This document shows positions 1 to 7,864 of a stretch of DNA of 64,000 nt, piece after piece. This stretch comes from Eubacteriaceae bacterium (lineage in GTDB: Bacteria; Bacillota; Clostridia; Lachnospirales; Lachnospiraceae): the NCBI GenBank assembly GCA_910574015.1, contig CAJSYQ010000006.1:62001-126000 (forward strand). The letters run 5' to 3'. A program made the translations under genes and the position numbers. Below the pieces are notes generated by a model. The model ran no database searches. It saw nothing but the letters and a program-made list of their open reading frames with translations, and had not been told where the DNA came from. The stretch's first letter is position 1; each line of letters starts with the position of its first letter.

Positions 1-503
1 AATTCATTTCCCAGAGTCGGCAGGATATTTTTTACTGCCTGGGGAATCACGATCTTCATCATCGTCGTAGCAAAGCTGAGGCCGACGGCGCGCCCCGCCT
101 CCATCTGTCCGTGGTCGACGGAAAGAATGCCGCTGCGCATGATCTCGGAAATATAGGCGCCGCTGTTCAGTCCGAAAACAAGGCAGGAGACCTGTACTCC
201 TGTCATCTTCACCCCCAGGATCGGAAGCAGTACATAATAGCAGACAAGGAGCTGCACAACCATTGGCGTGCCACGGAACAGCCCCACATAGAAGGAGCAC
301 ACACCATTCAGTATCCGGGGCAGTATCTTATATTTCGGAATAACTCTCACTGTGGCGATGAGAATACCGATCAGGATTCCGATCAAAAGACCGATGACGG
401 CTATCGTCAGAGTATTTCTCAGACCCTCCAGAACTCTCTGATATCCGTTCTGCGCAATAAAAATCTCGATAAACTGATCTATTTTTTGTCCAAAATTTCC
501 CAT
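1..503 (-). CDS. Amino-acid ABC transporter permease, HisM/GlnP type (3' end missing)
   Basis: The gene starts at an ATG on the minus strand (501-503) and runs off the left edge, so about 167 residues are visible. The product is an integral membrane subunit of a polar amino-acid importer. Visible features are a hydrophobic first span after LRNTLTIAVIGLL, the FYVGLFRGTPMVVQLL segment typical of HisM/GlnP permeases, and the EAA loop (QMEAGRAVGLS, then IVIPQAVKNILP) that docks on the ATPase. It lies 42 bp downstream of the binding-protein gene on the same strand, so both belong to one operon; the ATPase gene presumably follows outside the window. Family assignment is firm; the substrate cannot be read from sequence. 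Confidence 0.93.
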   Translation of the reverse strand, partial: MGNFGQKIDQFIEIFIAQNGYQRVLEGLRNTLTIAVIGLLIGILIGILIATVRVIPKYKILPRILNGVCSFYVGLFRGTPMVVQLLVCYYVLLPILGVKMTGVQVSCLVFGLNSGAYISEIMRSGILSVDHGQMEAGRAVGLSFATTMMKIVIPQAVKNILPTLGNE

Positions 504-518
504 AGAAACCTCATAAGG

Positions 519-540
519 ACCGGCTCACAGGGAGCCGGCT
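519..540 (-). other. Intergenic hairpin between binding-protein and permease genes
   Basis: A perfect 7-bp stem (520-526 with 532-538, extendable by flanking bases) with a 5-nt loop sits in the 42-bp gap of the transporter operon. There is no U-tract on the minus strand, so it is more likely an mRNA-stabilising or partial-stop hairpin that raises binding protein over permease than a full terminator. The role is inferred from position. Confidence 0.5.
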
Positions 541-545
541 TTTCA

Positions 546-1445
546 TTACTGCATTTTGTTGATGGCATCCGTTATACACTTGGCCGGGGCAGAATCAATA
601 ATGACATAATCGATATTTCCATTGATCAGATCCTGTACCGCCAGGGAACCGTTTCTGTAACCGGTGGTGGTGACATTGTAACCGTCAAATCCCCAGTCTT
701 TGTCCCCCTCGCAGTAGAACTGCCCTGTCGTACCATTTTGAACTCCGATCTTGACACTCTTATCCTTCGTCTTCAAAATCTTTTCTATATCCTCCACCTT
801 TTTGCAGGCGTCAAATTCTTTGCTGTCACCCTTTACGATCAGCATCTGAGAAGCATTGTAATACGGATCTGTAAAGGTCACATATTTTTTGCGGTCTTCC
901 TTAATGGTTAGTCCCGCCATGGCAATATCACTCTTATGCTGCCCCACGGAAAGACATACCGCATCAAATTCCATGTTCTGGATCACCAGCTCTTTTCCCA
1001 GCTTCTTTGCAAATGCGGCCGCCACTTCCATATCGATGCCATAATACTTATCGCCTTTTGTATATTCATACGGTTCAAAGGAAGCATTCGTTGCCACAAG
1101 AAGCTGATCCTTGGAATTATCCAGTTCAGCAGAAGTAACTCCCTCCGGCTCCCCGTCGCCGAAATATTTATTGCAGATCACTTCAAATTTACCGCTTTCT
1201 TTGATCTCCTTGATAAATTCATTTGCCGCCTTCAACAGCTCCGGCTGATCCTTATCTACGCCAAATGCGTATTCTTCCTTCGTCAGTTCTACATCGATCA
1301 CCTTCACAGCCTGAGCCGCCTGTGCGGAGCTGCCGGATGCACCGCCCGTCCCACTCTGTGTCTTCGTATCATCCGAACCGCCGCAGCCGCAAACTGAAAC
1401 GGCAGTCATGATCACAGCAAGTCCCATTGCTAATAACTTCTTCAT
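546..1445 (-). CDS. Amino-acid ABC transporter substrate-binding lipoprotein (family 3), apparently circularly permuted
   Basis: A 299-residue extracytoplasmic solute-binding protein, lipid-anchored: hydrophobic signal at residues 2-18 and a Cys at 21 (VCGC). The family 3 fold begins at about residue 113 with LLVATNASFEPYEY, followed by YGIDMEVAAAF, DIAMAGLTIKEDR, VTFTDPYYNASQ and IGVQNGTTGQFY, and ends abruptly at DYVIIDSAPAKCITDAINKMQ. The segment that normally closes this fold (KVIDVELTKEEYAFGVDKD, then ELLKAANEFIKEIKESGKF and NKYFG) lies instead at residues 47-97, before the start of the domain. The order is that of a circular permutation, not of a truncation. GGAGGAAGTAAGAA precedes the ATG, and a sigma-A promoter lies upstream. 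Confidence 0.93.
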   Translation of the reverse strand: MKKLLAMGLAVIMTAVSVCGCGGSDDTKTQSGTGGASGSSAQAAQAVKVIDVELTKEEYAFGVDKDQPELLKAANEFIKEIKESGKFEVICNKYFGDGEPEGVTSAELDNSKDQLLVATNASFEPYEYTKGDKYYGIDMEVAAAFAKKLGKELVIQNMEFDAVCLSVGQHKSDIAMAGLTIKEDRKKYVTFTDPYYNASQMLIVKGDSKEFDACKKVEDIEKILKTKDKSVKIGVQNGTTGQFYCEGDKDWGFDGYNVTTTGYRNGSLAVQDLINGNIDYVIIDSAPAKCITDAINKMQ

Positions 1446-1513
1446 TTCTTACTTCCTCCATTCCAAAGAGACAGCCGATCCCCAGCCGCTCTCCTATGTC
1501 TTTTAATCAAGTT

Positions 1514-1542
1514 ATTGTATCATAAATTTATAAAATCCGCAA
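1514..1542 (-). promoter_or_regulatory. Sigma-A promoter of the amino-acid transporter operon
   Basis: On the minus strand, TTGCGG (1537-1542) and TACAAT (1514-1519) are separated by exactly 17 bp, about 70 bp upstream of the binding-protein ATG. Confidence 0.65.
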
Positions 1543-1568
1543 GGCAAATAGAAAAATTATCAAATACC

Positions 1569-1625
1569 AAAAAGGAACTGCTGCATTGTCAGATATTAGA
1601 TACCTGCTTTTGCAACAGCCCCTTT
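1569..1625 (-). terminator. Long-stem terminator after the first Ig-like secreted protein
   Basis: The arms 1611-1625 and 1571-1585 form a 15-bp stem on the minus-strand transcript with three G-U wobbles, ending in a short U-run (1569-1573). It lies downstream of the 1689-2738 gene. The arm sequence GGGGCTGTTGCAAAA resembles inverted-repeat ends of some insertion sequences, but there is no transposase nearby. Confidence 0.6.
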
Positions 1626-1688
1626 GATGTAATTATGTGTGGTGTGACATTCCGCAGCAGAAACATCACAAAGGAATCAACTTAAAAA

Positions 1689-2738
1689 TTATTTCTTAAC
1701 TGTAACCTTGATGGACTTTGTAGTCTTCTTGTACACGCCCTGCCTGGAACTTGTGATCTTAACTGTTAAGCTTCCTTTTTTCTTACCTTTGATCGTGAGC
1801 TTGCCCTTCTTGAATGTTACGTTAGCAATCTTCTTCTGTTTCTTTGTCAGTTTTACAAGAGAAAGCTTAGCCTTTGTAGGAATCACAGTTACTTTCAGGG
1901 TAACCTTCTTACCTTTCTTTACAGTAACCTTGCTAACTTTTTTCTTGCCCTTCTTTACGGTGAATTTTGCTTTCTGGGTAGCCTTCTGGGACGGTCCTGG
2001 TGTAGTAGGCTTTTTATTATCCGCTTCTGTATTAGCCGGCGGAGCAATTGTCACGTCACCTGTGGTTTTTACAACCTCAAACTTTTTAAACTTCAGATAT
2101 GCATGATCAATGGTGAAAGCTACGTACACATTATCGTTGTAACTTTCGTCACCCTTTGCCTTACCTACGCTGACAACTGTCTTTGTTGTAATTTTCTTAG
2201 TCGGATCAGCAATATTAGTAATAACCTGTGTAATACTTACAAGGTTTTTTACACGATTCATCGTAATTACAACATTGGAATCCTGAACAATACTTTTCCA
2301 TGTATCCCAGTTGACATCTGACTCAAATTTGATCTCTTTTTCATCAAAAGACATGTTTATTTTGTTGGCCCAGTCCCCACCTGCTGCATAGTTGTCTGCA
2401 CGAACAATGGCATACTCCATATAAGTCTTATCGTCTCTCTGGGGAGTGTTTTCGGACATATCCTCATGAGTCATAAATGCATAAGTAAAGTTAAAGTAAT
2501 TCTGGTCTGCACTACCATGATTCTCAAATTCCGCATTAAGTGTCTCACCATCTCCCAGTTTCAAACCTTTTGTTACATCTTTCCAAAAGCCAGTTGTACG
2601 GTCTTCCTTACCAATAATCGCACCCTCTGTGGCTTCAATCATAGCAGCGTCTGCTACTGTTGTGTTTGCCGGCAGTACTGGTGCTGCTGTGAAAACCAAG
2701 GCTGCGGCAACAACCCCACACAAAAATTTCTTAAACAT
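1689..2738 (-). CDS. Secreted protein with a lysine-rich Ig-like C-terminal domain
   Basis: The start chosen is the ATG at 2738 because AAAAGGAGGAATTGAAACA precedes it; this gives 349 residues. Layout: signal peptide (FLCGVVAAALVFTAAPVLPA); an unassigned beta-rich module at about 35-230 with YMEYAIVRADNY and a Trp-rich NWDTWKSI; a short Pro/Thr linker; then a very basic domain of VTVKKGKKVTLKVTV and LTIKGKKKGSLTVKI pattern, typical of bacterial Ig-like (Big-type) folds. The next gene, 2949-4610, has the same architecture and is a paralog. The strong positive charge suggests binding to anionic wall polymers (inference). Own promoter and terminator, so it is monocistronic. No enzymatic motif is visible. 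Confidence 0.85.
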   Translation of the reverse strand: MFKKFLCGVVAAALVFTAAPVLPANTTVADAAMIEATEGAIIGKEDRTTGFWKDVTKGLKLGDGETLNAEFENHGSADQNYFNFTYAFMTHEDMSENTPQRDDKTYMEYAIVRADNYAAGGDWANKINMSFDEKEIKFESDVNWDTWKSIVQDSNVVITMNRVKNLVSITQVITNIADPTKKITTKTVVSVGKAKGDESYNDNVYVAFTIDHAYLKFKKFEVVKTTGDVTIAPPANTEADNKKPTTPGPSQKATQKAKFTVKKGKKKVSKVTVKKGKKVTLKVTVIPTKAKLSLVKLTKKQKKIANVTFKKGKLTIKGKKKGSLTVKITSSRQGVYKKTTKSIKVTVKK

Positions 2739-2793
2739 TGTTTCAATTCCTCCTTTTAATATAATTTCTGTAAAATTATAGTTTTTATATAAT

Positions 2794-2822
2794 ATTTTAC
2801 TACGATTGCCTGTCTTTGTCAA
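2794..2822 (-). promoter_or_regulatory. Sigma-A promoter of the 1689-2738 gene
   Basis: TTGACA (2817-2822) and TAAAAT (2794-2799) on the minus strand with a 17-bp spacer, about 55 bp upstream of the chosen ATG. Confidence 0.8.
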
Positions 2823-2882
2823 ATTCTATTTAGCGTTTTTCGTAACACTATTTTCCATTTATACCAGTTAAATATAGATTGA

Positions 2883-2915
2883 CAAAAGGGACTGCCTGAC
2901 CGGCAGTCCCTTTTG
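2883..2915 (-). terminator. Terminator of the 2949-4610 gene
   Basis: A perfect 14-bp stem (2883-2896 with 2902-2915), 5-nt loop and U-rich ends on both strands. It sits just downstream of the second Ig-like protein gene and separates it from the promoter of the first. Confidence 0.85.
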
Positions 2916-2948
2916 TTTTATACGATGCTAAAAAAATCATAACAATTA

Positions 2949-4610
2949 CTATTTTACTTTGATTGTCAGTTTTGCTTTCTTCTTACCACATTTTACTGTG
3001 ATGACAGCAGTACCTTTTTTCTTAGCTTTTACCACACCAAACTTATCTACAGTAGCAATCTTTTTCTTATTGGTCTTGTATGTTACTGCGTCTGTAGTTC
3101 CCTTGGTCATGGATTTGATCGCTACGGTATAAGTCTTGCCCTTCTTCAGGTTTTTCTTCTTTGCTTTCAGGGTAAGCTTCTTATTTTTCTTAGCCTTCTT
3201 TGCAACCTTGATGGTAATCGTAGCTTTCTTTGCTTTGTTTGTCTTGGATGCAACTGTAATCTTAGCTGTACCAGCTTTCTTAGCTTTAACAACACCCTTG
3301 GAAGATACGGTCGCTACTGCCTTCTTGGAAGAAGTCCATGTAACAGCCTTGCTGAATTTACCAGTACCTGTTACAGTGGCAGTCAGGGTAACCTTTCCGC
3401 CCTTCTTCAGATAAACTGTCTTAGTTCCAGCCTTCTGGTTCTGTGCCTTTACAGTCACTTTCTTAACTGTTCCTGCCGCTGGCGGATTTGTTGCCGGCGG
3501 ATTTGTTGCTGGCGGATTTGTTGCCGGCGGGTTTGTAGCTGGCGGATTAGATGTTGGCGGATTTGAAGTCGGCGGATTTGTTACAGGCGGTTTTTCCTCA
3601 CCACCCGGAACTTCTACCTCTGAGCCAGAAACAATCTTGCCATCTTCTACTACAACTTTCATTGCAGCAGCAGCATCTCCGTCAAGAACATACTCAACAT
3701 CACTACCTGCAACTTTAACTCCAGTTACCTTAAAAGTGTAAGTGCCAGACTCTGCCGGTGCATAAGAGTAGGTGTATGTTCCATCCTCTGCTGCAACTGC
3801 AGATCCTGTGGTGCTAACTGCACTTCCGCTAGCTGTTACAGAAACTTCGAACTCAGCATTTGCAGGTGCCGTCGCAGCGCTGAAGCTATAATCAATTTTT
3901 GTCTTGTCATCGCTTACTTTAACTGCGCCGTTTGATACAGCGACTGCTTCTGGTTTTGGAGCCTCTTTGTAAGTATAGCTTTTAATTGTAAAGGCGCTGG
4001 CATCAGCTCCCATAAACATTCTGACACTCTCTGCAGAACCTTCCTGCACATGCCTGGCAACCATACTGTATTTTTTGCCGTCAGCAGCTGTAAGAACACG
4101 TGTAACTGTGAAAACATCATCAGCTCTTGTTACAGTAATCTCCAGGTCAGCATTATTCATTGCAGTCAGCCATGCTGACCAATCAGCAGCAGCAACAATT
4201 CCGTTGTCAGCATCTGCAGTGAACCAAACCTTTACATATTCAGTATTTGGTCTTGTAGCCTCTGTAACATTATACTGGTCAGCACGTAAATAAAGATATT
4301 CTACATATCCATCGGCACCTCTGTTAGCGTCTGTTGTTATTGCAAAAAACTCTGTATTCCAGTTTGCTGCGCCAACTTCATCCATGTGGACATTAAAAAC
4401 CGCCTCAAAGTTTCCAGTACCTTTATAATAGTTACTGAAACTTGTATTAAAGCCACCTTTGGCAACTACATCCGCTTCTGTTGTAGAAGCTGTAATCACA
4501 GTAGGTTCTGCAGCTGCGCTTGCTGTTGTTTTATTCACAGCTACCGGTGTAGAAAAGACCATGGCTGCGGCGAGAACCATAGCAAGTCTCTTCTTTAAAT
4601 TCTTTCTCAT
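2949..4610 (-). CDS. Secreted protein with Pro-Thr/Asn repeat linker and two Ig-like (Big_2) domains
   Basis: 553 residues. A signal peptide (about 1-33, ending near TTASAA) is followed by a module at about 35-215 that matches the module of the neighbouring paralog (YVEYLYLRADQY; ADWSAWL), an Ig-like beta domain at about 220-345, a linker of NPPAT/NPPTS five-residue repeats (345-380), and two basic Ig-like repeats. Each repeat carries the Big_2 signature (WTSSKKAVATVSSKGVVKAK; YKTNKKKIATVDKFGVVKAK). No sortase motif or membrane anchor follows, so it is secreted or held by charge to the wall. GGAGG precedes the ATG and a TTGACA promoter lies upstream. Function is unknown; adhesion or wall association is an inference. 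Confidence 0.88.
   Translation of the reverse strand: MRKNLKKRLAMVLAAAMVFSTPVAVNKTTASAAAEPTVITASTTEADVVAKGGFNTSFSNYYKGTGNFEAVFNVHMDEVGAANWNTEFFAITTDANRGADGYVEYLYLRADQYNVTEATRPNTEYVKVWFTADADNGIVAAADWSAWLTAMNNADLEITVTRADDVFTVTRVLTAADGKKYSMVARHVQEGSAESVRMFMGADASAFTIKSYTYKEAPKPEAVAVSNGAVKVSDDKTKIDYSFSAATAPANAEFEVSVTASGSAVSTTGSAVAAEDGTYTYSYAPAESGTYTFKVTGVKVAGSDVEYVLDGDAAAAMKVVVEDGKIVSGSEVEVPGGEEKPPVTNPPTSNPPTSNPPATNPPATNPPATNPPATNPPAAGTVKKVTVKAQNQKAGTKTVYLKKGGKVTLTATVTGTGKFSKAVTWTSSKKAVATVSSKGVVKAKKAGTAKITVASKTNKAKKATITIKVAKKAKKNKKLTLKAKKKNLKKGKTYTVAIKSMTKGTTDAVTYKTNKKKIATVDKFGVVKAKKKGTAVITVKCGKKKAKLTIKVK
3481..3590 (-). repeat. Seven tandem 15-bp repeats encoding the NPPxx linker
   Basis: Units of 15 bp beginning with ggcggatttg (plus-strand reading) repeat seven times from 3481 to 3585, with a partial eighth. 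Units 1-3 are nearly identical while units 4-7 have diverged. Each unit encodes one Asn-Pro-Pro-(Ala/Thr)-(Thr/Ser) step, so copy-number change keeps the frame. Confidence 0.9.
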
Positions 4611-4657
4611 TACCCTTATTCCTCCTTATAAATTGATTTTATAGCATCCGTATAATA

Positions 4658-4686
4658 ATACTACTACTCATTGTAATATTTGTCAA
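4658..4686 (-). promoter_or_regulatory. Sigma-A promoter of the 2949-4610 gene
   Basis: TTGACA (4681-4686) and TAGTAT (4658-4663) on the minus strand, 17-bp spacer, about 50 bp before the ATG. Confidence 0.75.
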
Positions 4687-4786
4687 CCATTATCTCCTCG
4701 CATTTTCTTCCATTTTGCATTTCGTGTTTTTCACTAATACTTTACATTTTTTTAATACTTCGTTTGTCTAAAATGTTCGGATGGTA

Positions 4787-5812
4787 TCATCTGATCTCCC
4801 GGATCCAGCCCTCCGGCGCCTTGATATGGCCCATCTGGATACCGGTGAGAGTATCGTACAGTTTCTTTGTAACCGGCCCCATTTCCTCCATGCCGCTGGG
4901 CATACAGATCTCTTTTCCATGGTCTACGATCCTGCCAACCGGAGAAATCACGGCCGCCGTGCCGCACAGTCCGCATTCAGCAAACTCTTCCACCTCTGCC
5001 AGCGGAACCTCTCTCTCTTCTGTCTCGAGGCCGAGATATTCCTTGGCTACATACATAATGGAACGTCTGGTGATAGAGGGAAGGATACTGTCAGACTTTG
5101 GCGTAACCACCTTATTATCCTTAGTGACAAAGATAAAGTTGGCGCCCCCGGTCTCCTCCACATTTGTCCGGGTAGCCGCATCCAGATACATATTTTCATC
5201 ATATCCCTGATTATGGGCGTCCACGATGGCATGAAGGCTCATGGCGTAGTTCAGCCCCGCCTTGATGTGTCCCGTACCGTGCGGCGCCGCGCGGTCAAAA
5301 TCTGACACGCGGATCGTAATGGGTTTTGCTCCGCCCTTGAAATAGGGCCCTACTGGTGTACAGAATATACGGAACTGATATTCGTCTGCGGGGCTCACGC
5401 CGATCACCGGGCCGCTGGCAAACATATACGGACGCAGGTACAGCGTGGCGCCTGAACCGTAAGGAGGCACATAATCCGCATTTGCCCTGACCACCTGATC
5501 TACCGCCTCCACGAAACGCTCCTCCGGAAAAACAGGCATCTCCAGTCTTTTGGCAGTATCCGCCATACGCTTCGCATTCAGATCCGGGCGAAATGTCACG
5601 ATCCTGCCGTCCTCAGTCGTATACGCCTTCAGCCCCTCGAAACAGGACTGCGAATACTGAAGGACACCGGCGCACTCGCTTATGGCCACAGTGGCGTCTG
5701 TCGTCATGGCTCCCTCATCCCACGCGCCGTCCTTGTAGTTCGATACATACCTCTCTGTAGTCACCTGATAGCCAAATCCCAGGTTTGCCCAATCAATATT
5801 TTTCTTTTCCAT
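4787..5812 (-). CDS. ilvE: Branched-chain amino acid aminotransferase
   Basis: PLP fold-type IV transaminase that interconverts branched-chain 2-oxo acids and Leu/Ile/Val with glutamate. 341 residues from the ATG at 5812; an in-frame ATG 12 bp upstream is part of the Shine-Dalgarno (ATGGAGGTAGACATG), so the inner ATG is preferred. Family marks: QSCFEGLKAY near the N-terminus, LYLRPYMFA, FRIFCTPVGPYF, the Schiff-base Lys in HIKAGLNYAMSL, NVEETGGANFIF and PSITRRSIM. This is the long eukaryote/Firmicutes-type BCAT. It stands alone with its own promoter; the leader is short (about 60 nt) and I see no T-box. Confidence 0.96.
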   Translation of the reverse strand: MEKKNIDWANLGFGYQVTTERYVSNYKDGAWDEGAMTTDATVAISECAGVLQYSQSCFEGLKAYTTEDGRIVTFRPDLNAKRMADTAKRLEMPVFPEERFVEAVDQVVRANADYVPPYGSGATLYLRPYMFASGPVIGVSPADEYQFRIFCTPVGPYFKGGAKPITIRVSDFDRAAPHGTGHIKAGLNYAMSLHAIVDAHNQGYDENMYLDAATRTNVEETGGANFIFVTKDNKVVTPKSDSILPSITRRSIMYVAKEYLGLETEEREVPLAEVEEFAECGLCGTAAVISPVGRIVDHGKEICMPSGMEEMGPVTKKLYDTLTGIQMGHIKAPEGWIREIR

Positions 5813-5878
5813 GTCTACCTCCATTCACGCACACCTTTCGCATATAGTAACGATTTCTGTAAATAATTTCTGTTATCT

Positions 5879-5907
5879 ATCTTACTCCTCCTGACATTTA
5901 CTGTCAA
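5879..5907 (-). promoter_or_regulatory. Sigma-A promoter of ilvE
   Basis: TTGACA (5902-5907) and TAAGAT (5879-5884) on the minus strand with 17 bp between. It is nearly back to back with the plus-strand promoter at 5930-5958. Confidence 0.75.
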
Positions 5908-5929
5908 GTTCGGCGGATGTCTTTTATCG

Positions 5930-5958
5930 TTGAACTTCTCTCTTCTTTCCATTATAAT
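5930..5958 (+). promoter_or_regulatory. Sigma-A promoter of the SGNH hydrolase-tmcAL operon
   Basis: TTGAAC (5930-5935), 17-bp spacer, consensus TATAAT (5953-5958). The leader to the ATG at 6048 is about 80 nt. Confidence 0.8.
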
Positions 5959-6047
5959 GGTGTCATGATTTTATATAGGACTGCCATGGCTCTCTCCCCC
6001 TGCCGGACGGGGCGGAAAGCCGCCGGCAAAGCAGGAAGGAAGAGAAT

Positions 6048-6677
6048 ATGAAAACAAAAAAGAAACATATCCTATGCTTCGGTGATTCCAATACGTATGG
6101 CTTCAATCCCCACGGCGGACGATACGACGACGATACCCGGTGGACAAGAGTACTTGCCGCACTCCTTGGCAGCGGCTATCTGATACTGGAGGAAGGGCTC
6201 AATTCCCGCACCACAGCGCTGGACGACCCCTACGAACCTTACCGGAATGCCATGGATCATATCGTTCCCTGTATCCAGACACATGCGCCTCTGGATCTCA
6301 CGATCCTGATGCTGGGCACCAATGACCTGAAGGATTATTTCCAGCCGTCGGTGGAAAAGATCTGCCGCCGGCTCCGGCGCCTGACAGAGATCATCCTCGA
6401 AGTCAGTCAGGCGCCTGTCCTCCTCGTATGTCCGGCAGCCTTGGGAGAGTCCTCTCCCGGAGATCCCTGCGCTCTGCTCTACCCGCCGCATTCCGTGGAA
6501 GTATCCCGAAATCTCGGAGCGGCGTTGAAACAGACCGCCCAGGAACTGGGCGTACCCTATATGGATGCCGCAGACTATGTCAGTCCGGACCCGGCGGATC
6601 ATGTCCATCTGTCACCGGAGAGCCATGCCCTTCTGGCCAAAGCATTTGCCAAAAGAATTATGGAACTGGGAATCTGA
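6048..6677 (+). CDS. SGNH/GDSL-type hydrolase (arylesterase-like)
   Basis: 209 residues, no signal peptide, so cytoplasmic. All SGNH blocks are present: block I with the nucleophile Ser in ILCFGDSNTYGF (about 9-20), the block II Gly near GLNSRTT, block III LGTNDLKDY (about 91-99), and block V DHVHLSPESH with catalytic Asp and His near the C-terminus. Such proteins hydrolyse small esters; the physiological substrate is unknown. AGGAAGG precedes the ATG. The tmcAL gene begins 17 bp after the stop, so the two are likely co-transcribed. Confidence 0.9.
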   Translation: MKTKKKHILCFGDSNTYGFNPHGGRYDDDTRWTRVLAALLGSGYLILEEGLNSRTTALDDPYEPYRNAMDHIVPCIQTHAPLDLTILMLGTNDLKDYFQPSVEKICRRLRRLTEIILEVSQAPVLLVCPAALGESSPGDPCALLYPPHSVEVSRNLGAALKQTAQELGVPYMDAADYVSPDPADHVHLSPESHALLAKAFAKRIMELGI

Positions 6678-6694
6678 TCCAATGGAGGAAAATC

Positions 6695-7864
6695 ATGAAC
6701 GTCGTCGGCATTATAGCAGAATTTAACCCTTTTCACAGCGGGCATGCCCATCTGATACACCGGGCAAAGGAGATCACCGGCTCAGAGTACGCCGTTGCCG
6801 TTATGAATGGCAGCTTCGTACAGCGCGGCGAGCCGGCGGTTTTTTCCAAATATGACCGGACCCGGGCAGCTCTGGAAGGCGGTGCGGATCTGGTACTGGA
6901 GCTGCCCGTCCGTTTCGGCATCTCCAGCGCCGGAGATTTTGCCCTTGGGGGAGTTATGGCCCTCTCCTCTCTTGGTTTCGTTACGCATCTGGCATTTGGC
7001 AGCGAGGAGGGGGAGATCGGTCCCTTTCAGGAAGCCGCCTCCGCCCTGTCACAGGAATCAGAAGAATTTCGCCGGATCCTCTCCCGCTCCCTCCGGGAGG
7101 GACTGCCGTATCCCGCCGCACGGGCACGGGCTCTGGCTGAGACCTCCTCCGTCCCCCCGTCCCTGCAGGAACAGCCGAATAATATATTAGGCGTAGAATA
7201 CTGCCTTGCCCTGAAGAAGCTCCGTTCCCCGCTGATCCCTGTCACCATACCCCGGACGGGCATGGGATACCATGATACAGCCAGCACTGACGGGGCGGCG
7301 CAGGCGGCGCATCCTTCTGCCACCGCCCTCCGGGAGAGGATCTGCCAGGCCGGCACCCCGCATCTCACTCTGGAGGATTTCGGCAGTGCTCTGGATTATG
7401 CCCTGCTGGCAGATACGGACCTCTCACGATACAAGGATATCTCCCCGGATCTTGCTGGCCGGATCCGCCGCAGCCTGCCGGATCACCGGACCATCCAGGA
7501 ACTCATCGAACACTGCCGGACAAGAGCTTTCACCGACGGGCGCATCCGCCGGGGACTGATGCAGTGTCTGCTGGGGATCACGGACGCCGCCCCGTCCATG
7601 CCCTATCTGCGCCTTCTGGGTCTGAGAAAGGAACCGGCAGAAAAAGGAGTCAGTCCCCTGCTCTCACAGACTCCTGACTCCTGTCAAATCCTCTCGCGTC
7701 TTGCCGCTGATGTAAAAAAACTTACTCCCGGCGCCCTCTCCCTCTTTCAGCAGGATCTGTTCGCCTCAGAGCTTTACCGTCAGACCTGGTGCCGCAAATA
7801 CGGCGTACATCTGCCCAACGAATACCAGCACTCACCTGTCATAATAGCTCAATGGCGCCATTGA
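6695..7864 (+). CDS. tmcAL: tRNA(Met) cytidine acetate ligase
   Basis: Formerly YlbM. It activates acetate with ATP and acetylates the wobble cytidine (ac4C34) of elongator tRNA-Met. The start is the ATG at 6695 behind AATGGAGGAAAATC; the reading frame is open further upstream but overlaps the hydrolase gene. 389 residues. The nucleotidyltransferase motif is FNPFHSGHAHLI (HIGH-like, 10-21), followed by NGSFVQRGEPAVFSKYDR, GADLVLELP, NNILGVEYC and a C-terminal helical part. The last codons and the stop lie in a 20-bp palindrome that faces the convergent malQ gene. Confidence 0.93.
   Translation: MNVVGIIAEFNPFHSGHAHLIHRAKEITGSEYAVAVMNGSFVQRGEPAVFSKYDRTRAALEGGADLVLELPVRFGISSAGDFALGGVMALSSLGFVTHLAFGSEEGEIGPFQEAASALSQESEEFRRILSRSLREGLPYPAARARALAETSSVPPSLQEQPNNILGVEYCLALKKLRSPLIPVTIPRTGMGYHDTASTDGAAQAAHPSATALRERICQAGTPHLTLEDFGSALDYALLADTDLSRYKDISPDLAGRIRRSLPDHRTIQELIEHCRTRAFTDGRIRRGLMQCLLGITDAAPSMPYLRLLGLRKEPAEKGVSPLLSQTPDSCQILSRLAADVKKLTPGALSLFQQDLFASELYRQTWCRKYGVHLPNEYQHSPVIIAQWRH

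Noticed and set aside
3481-3590. CRISPR-like short regular repeats
   Set aside because: Repeats are 15 bp without spacers, in frame inside a secreted protein gene, and no cas genes are near.
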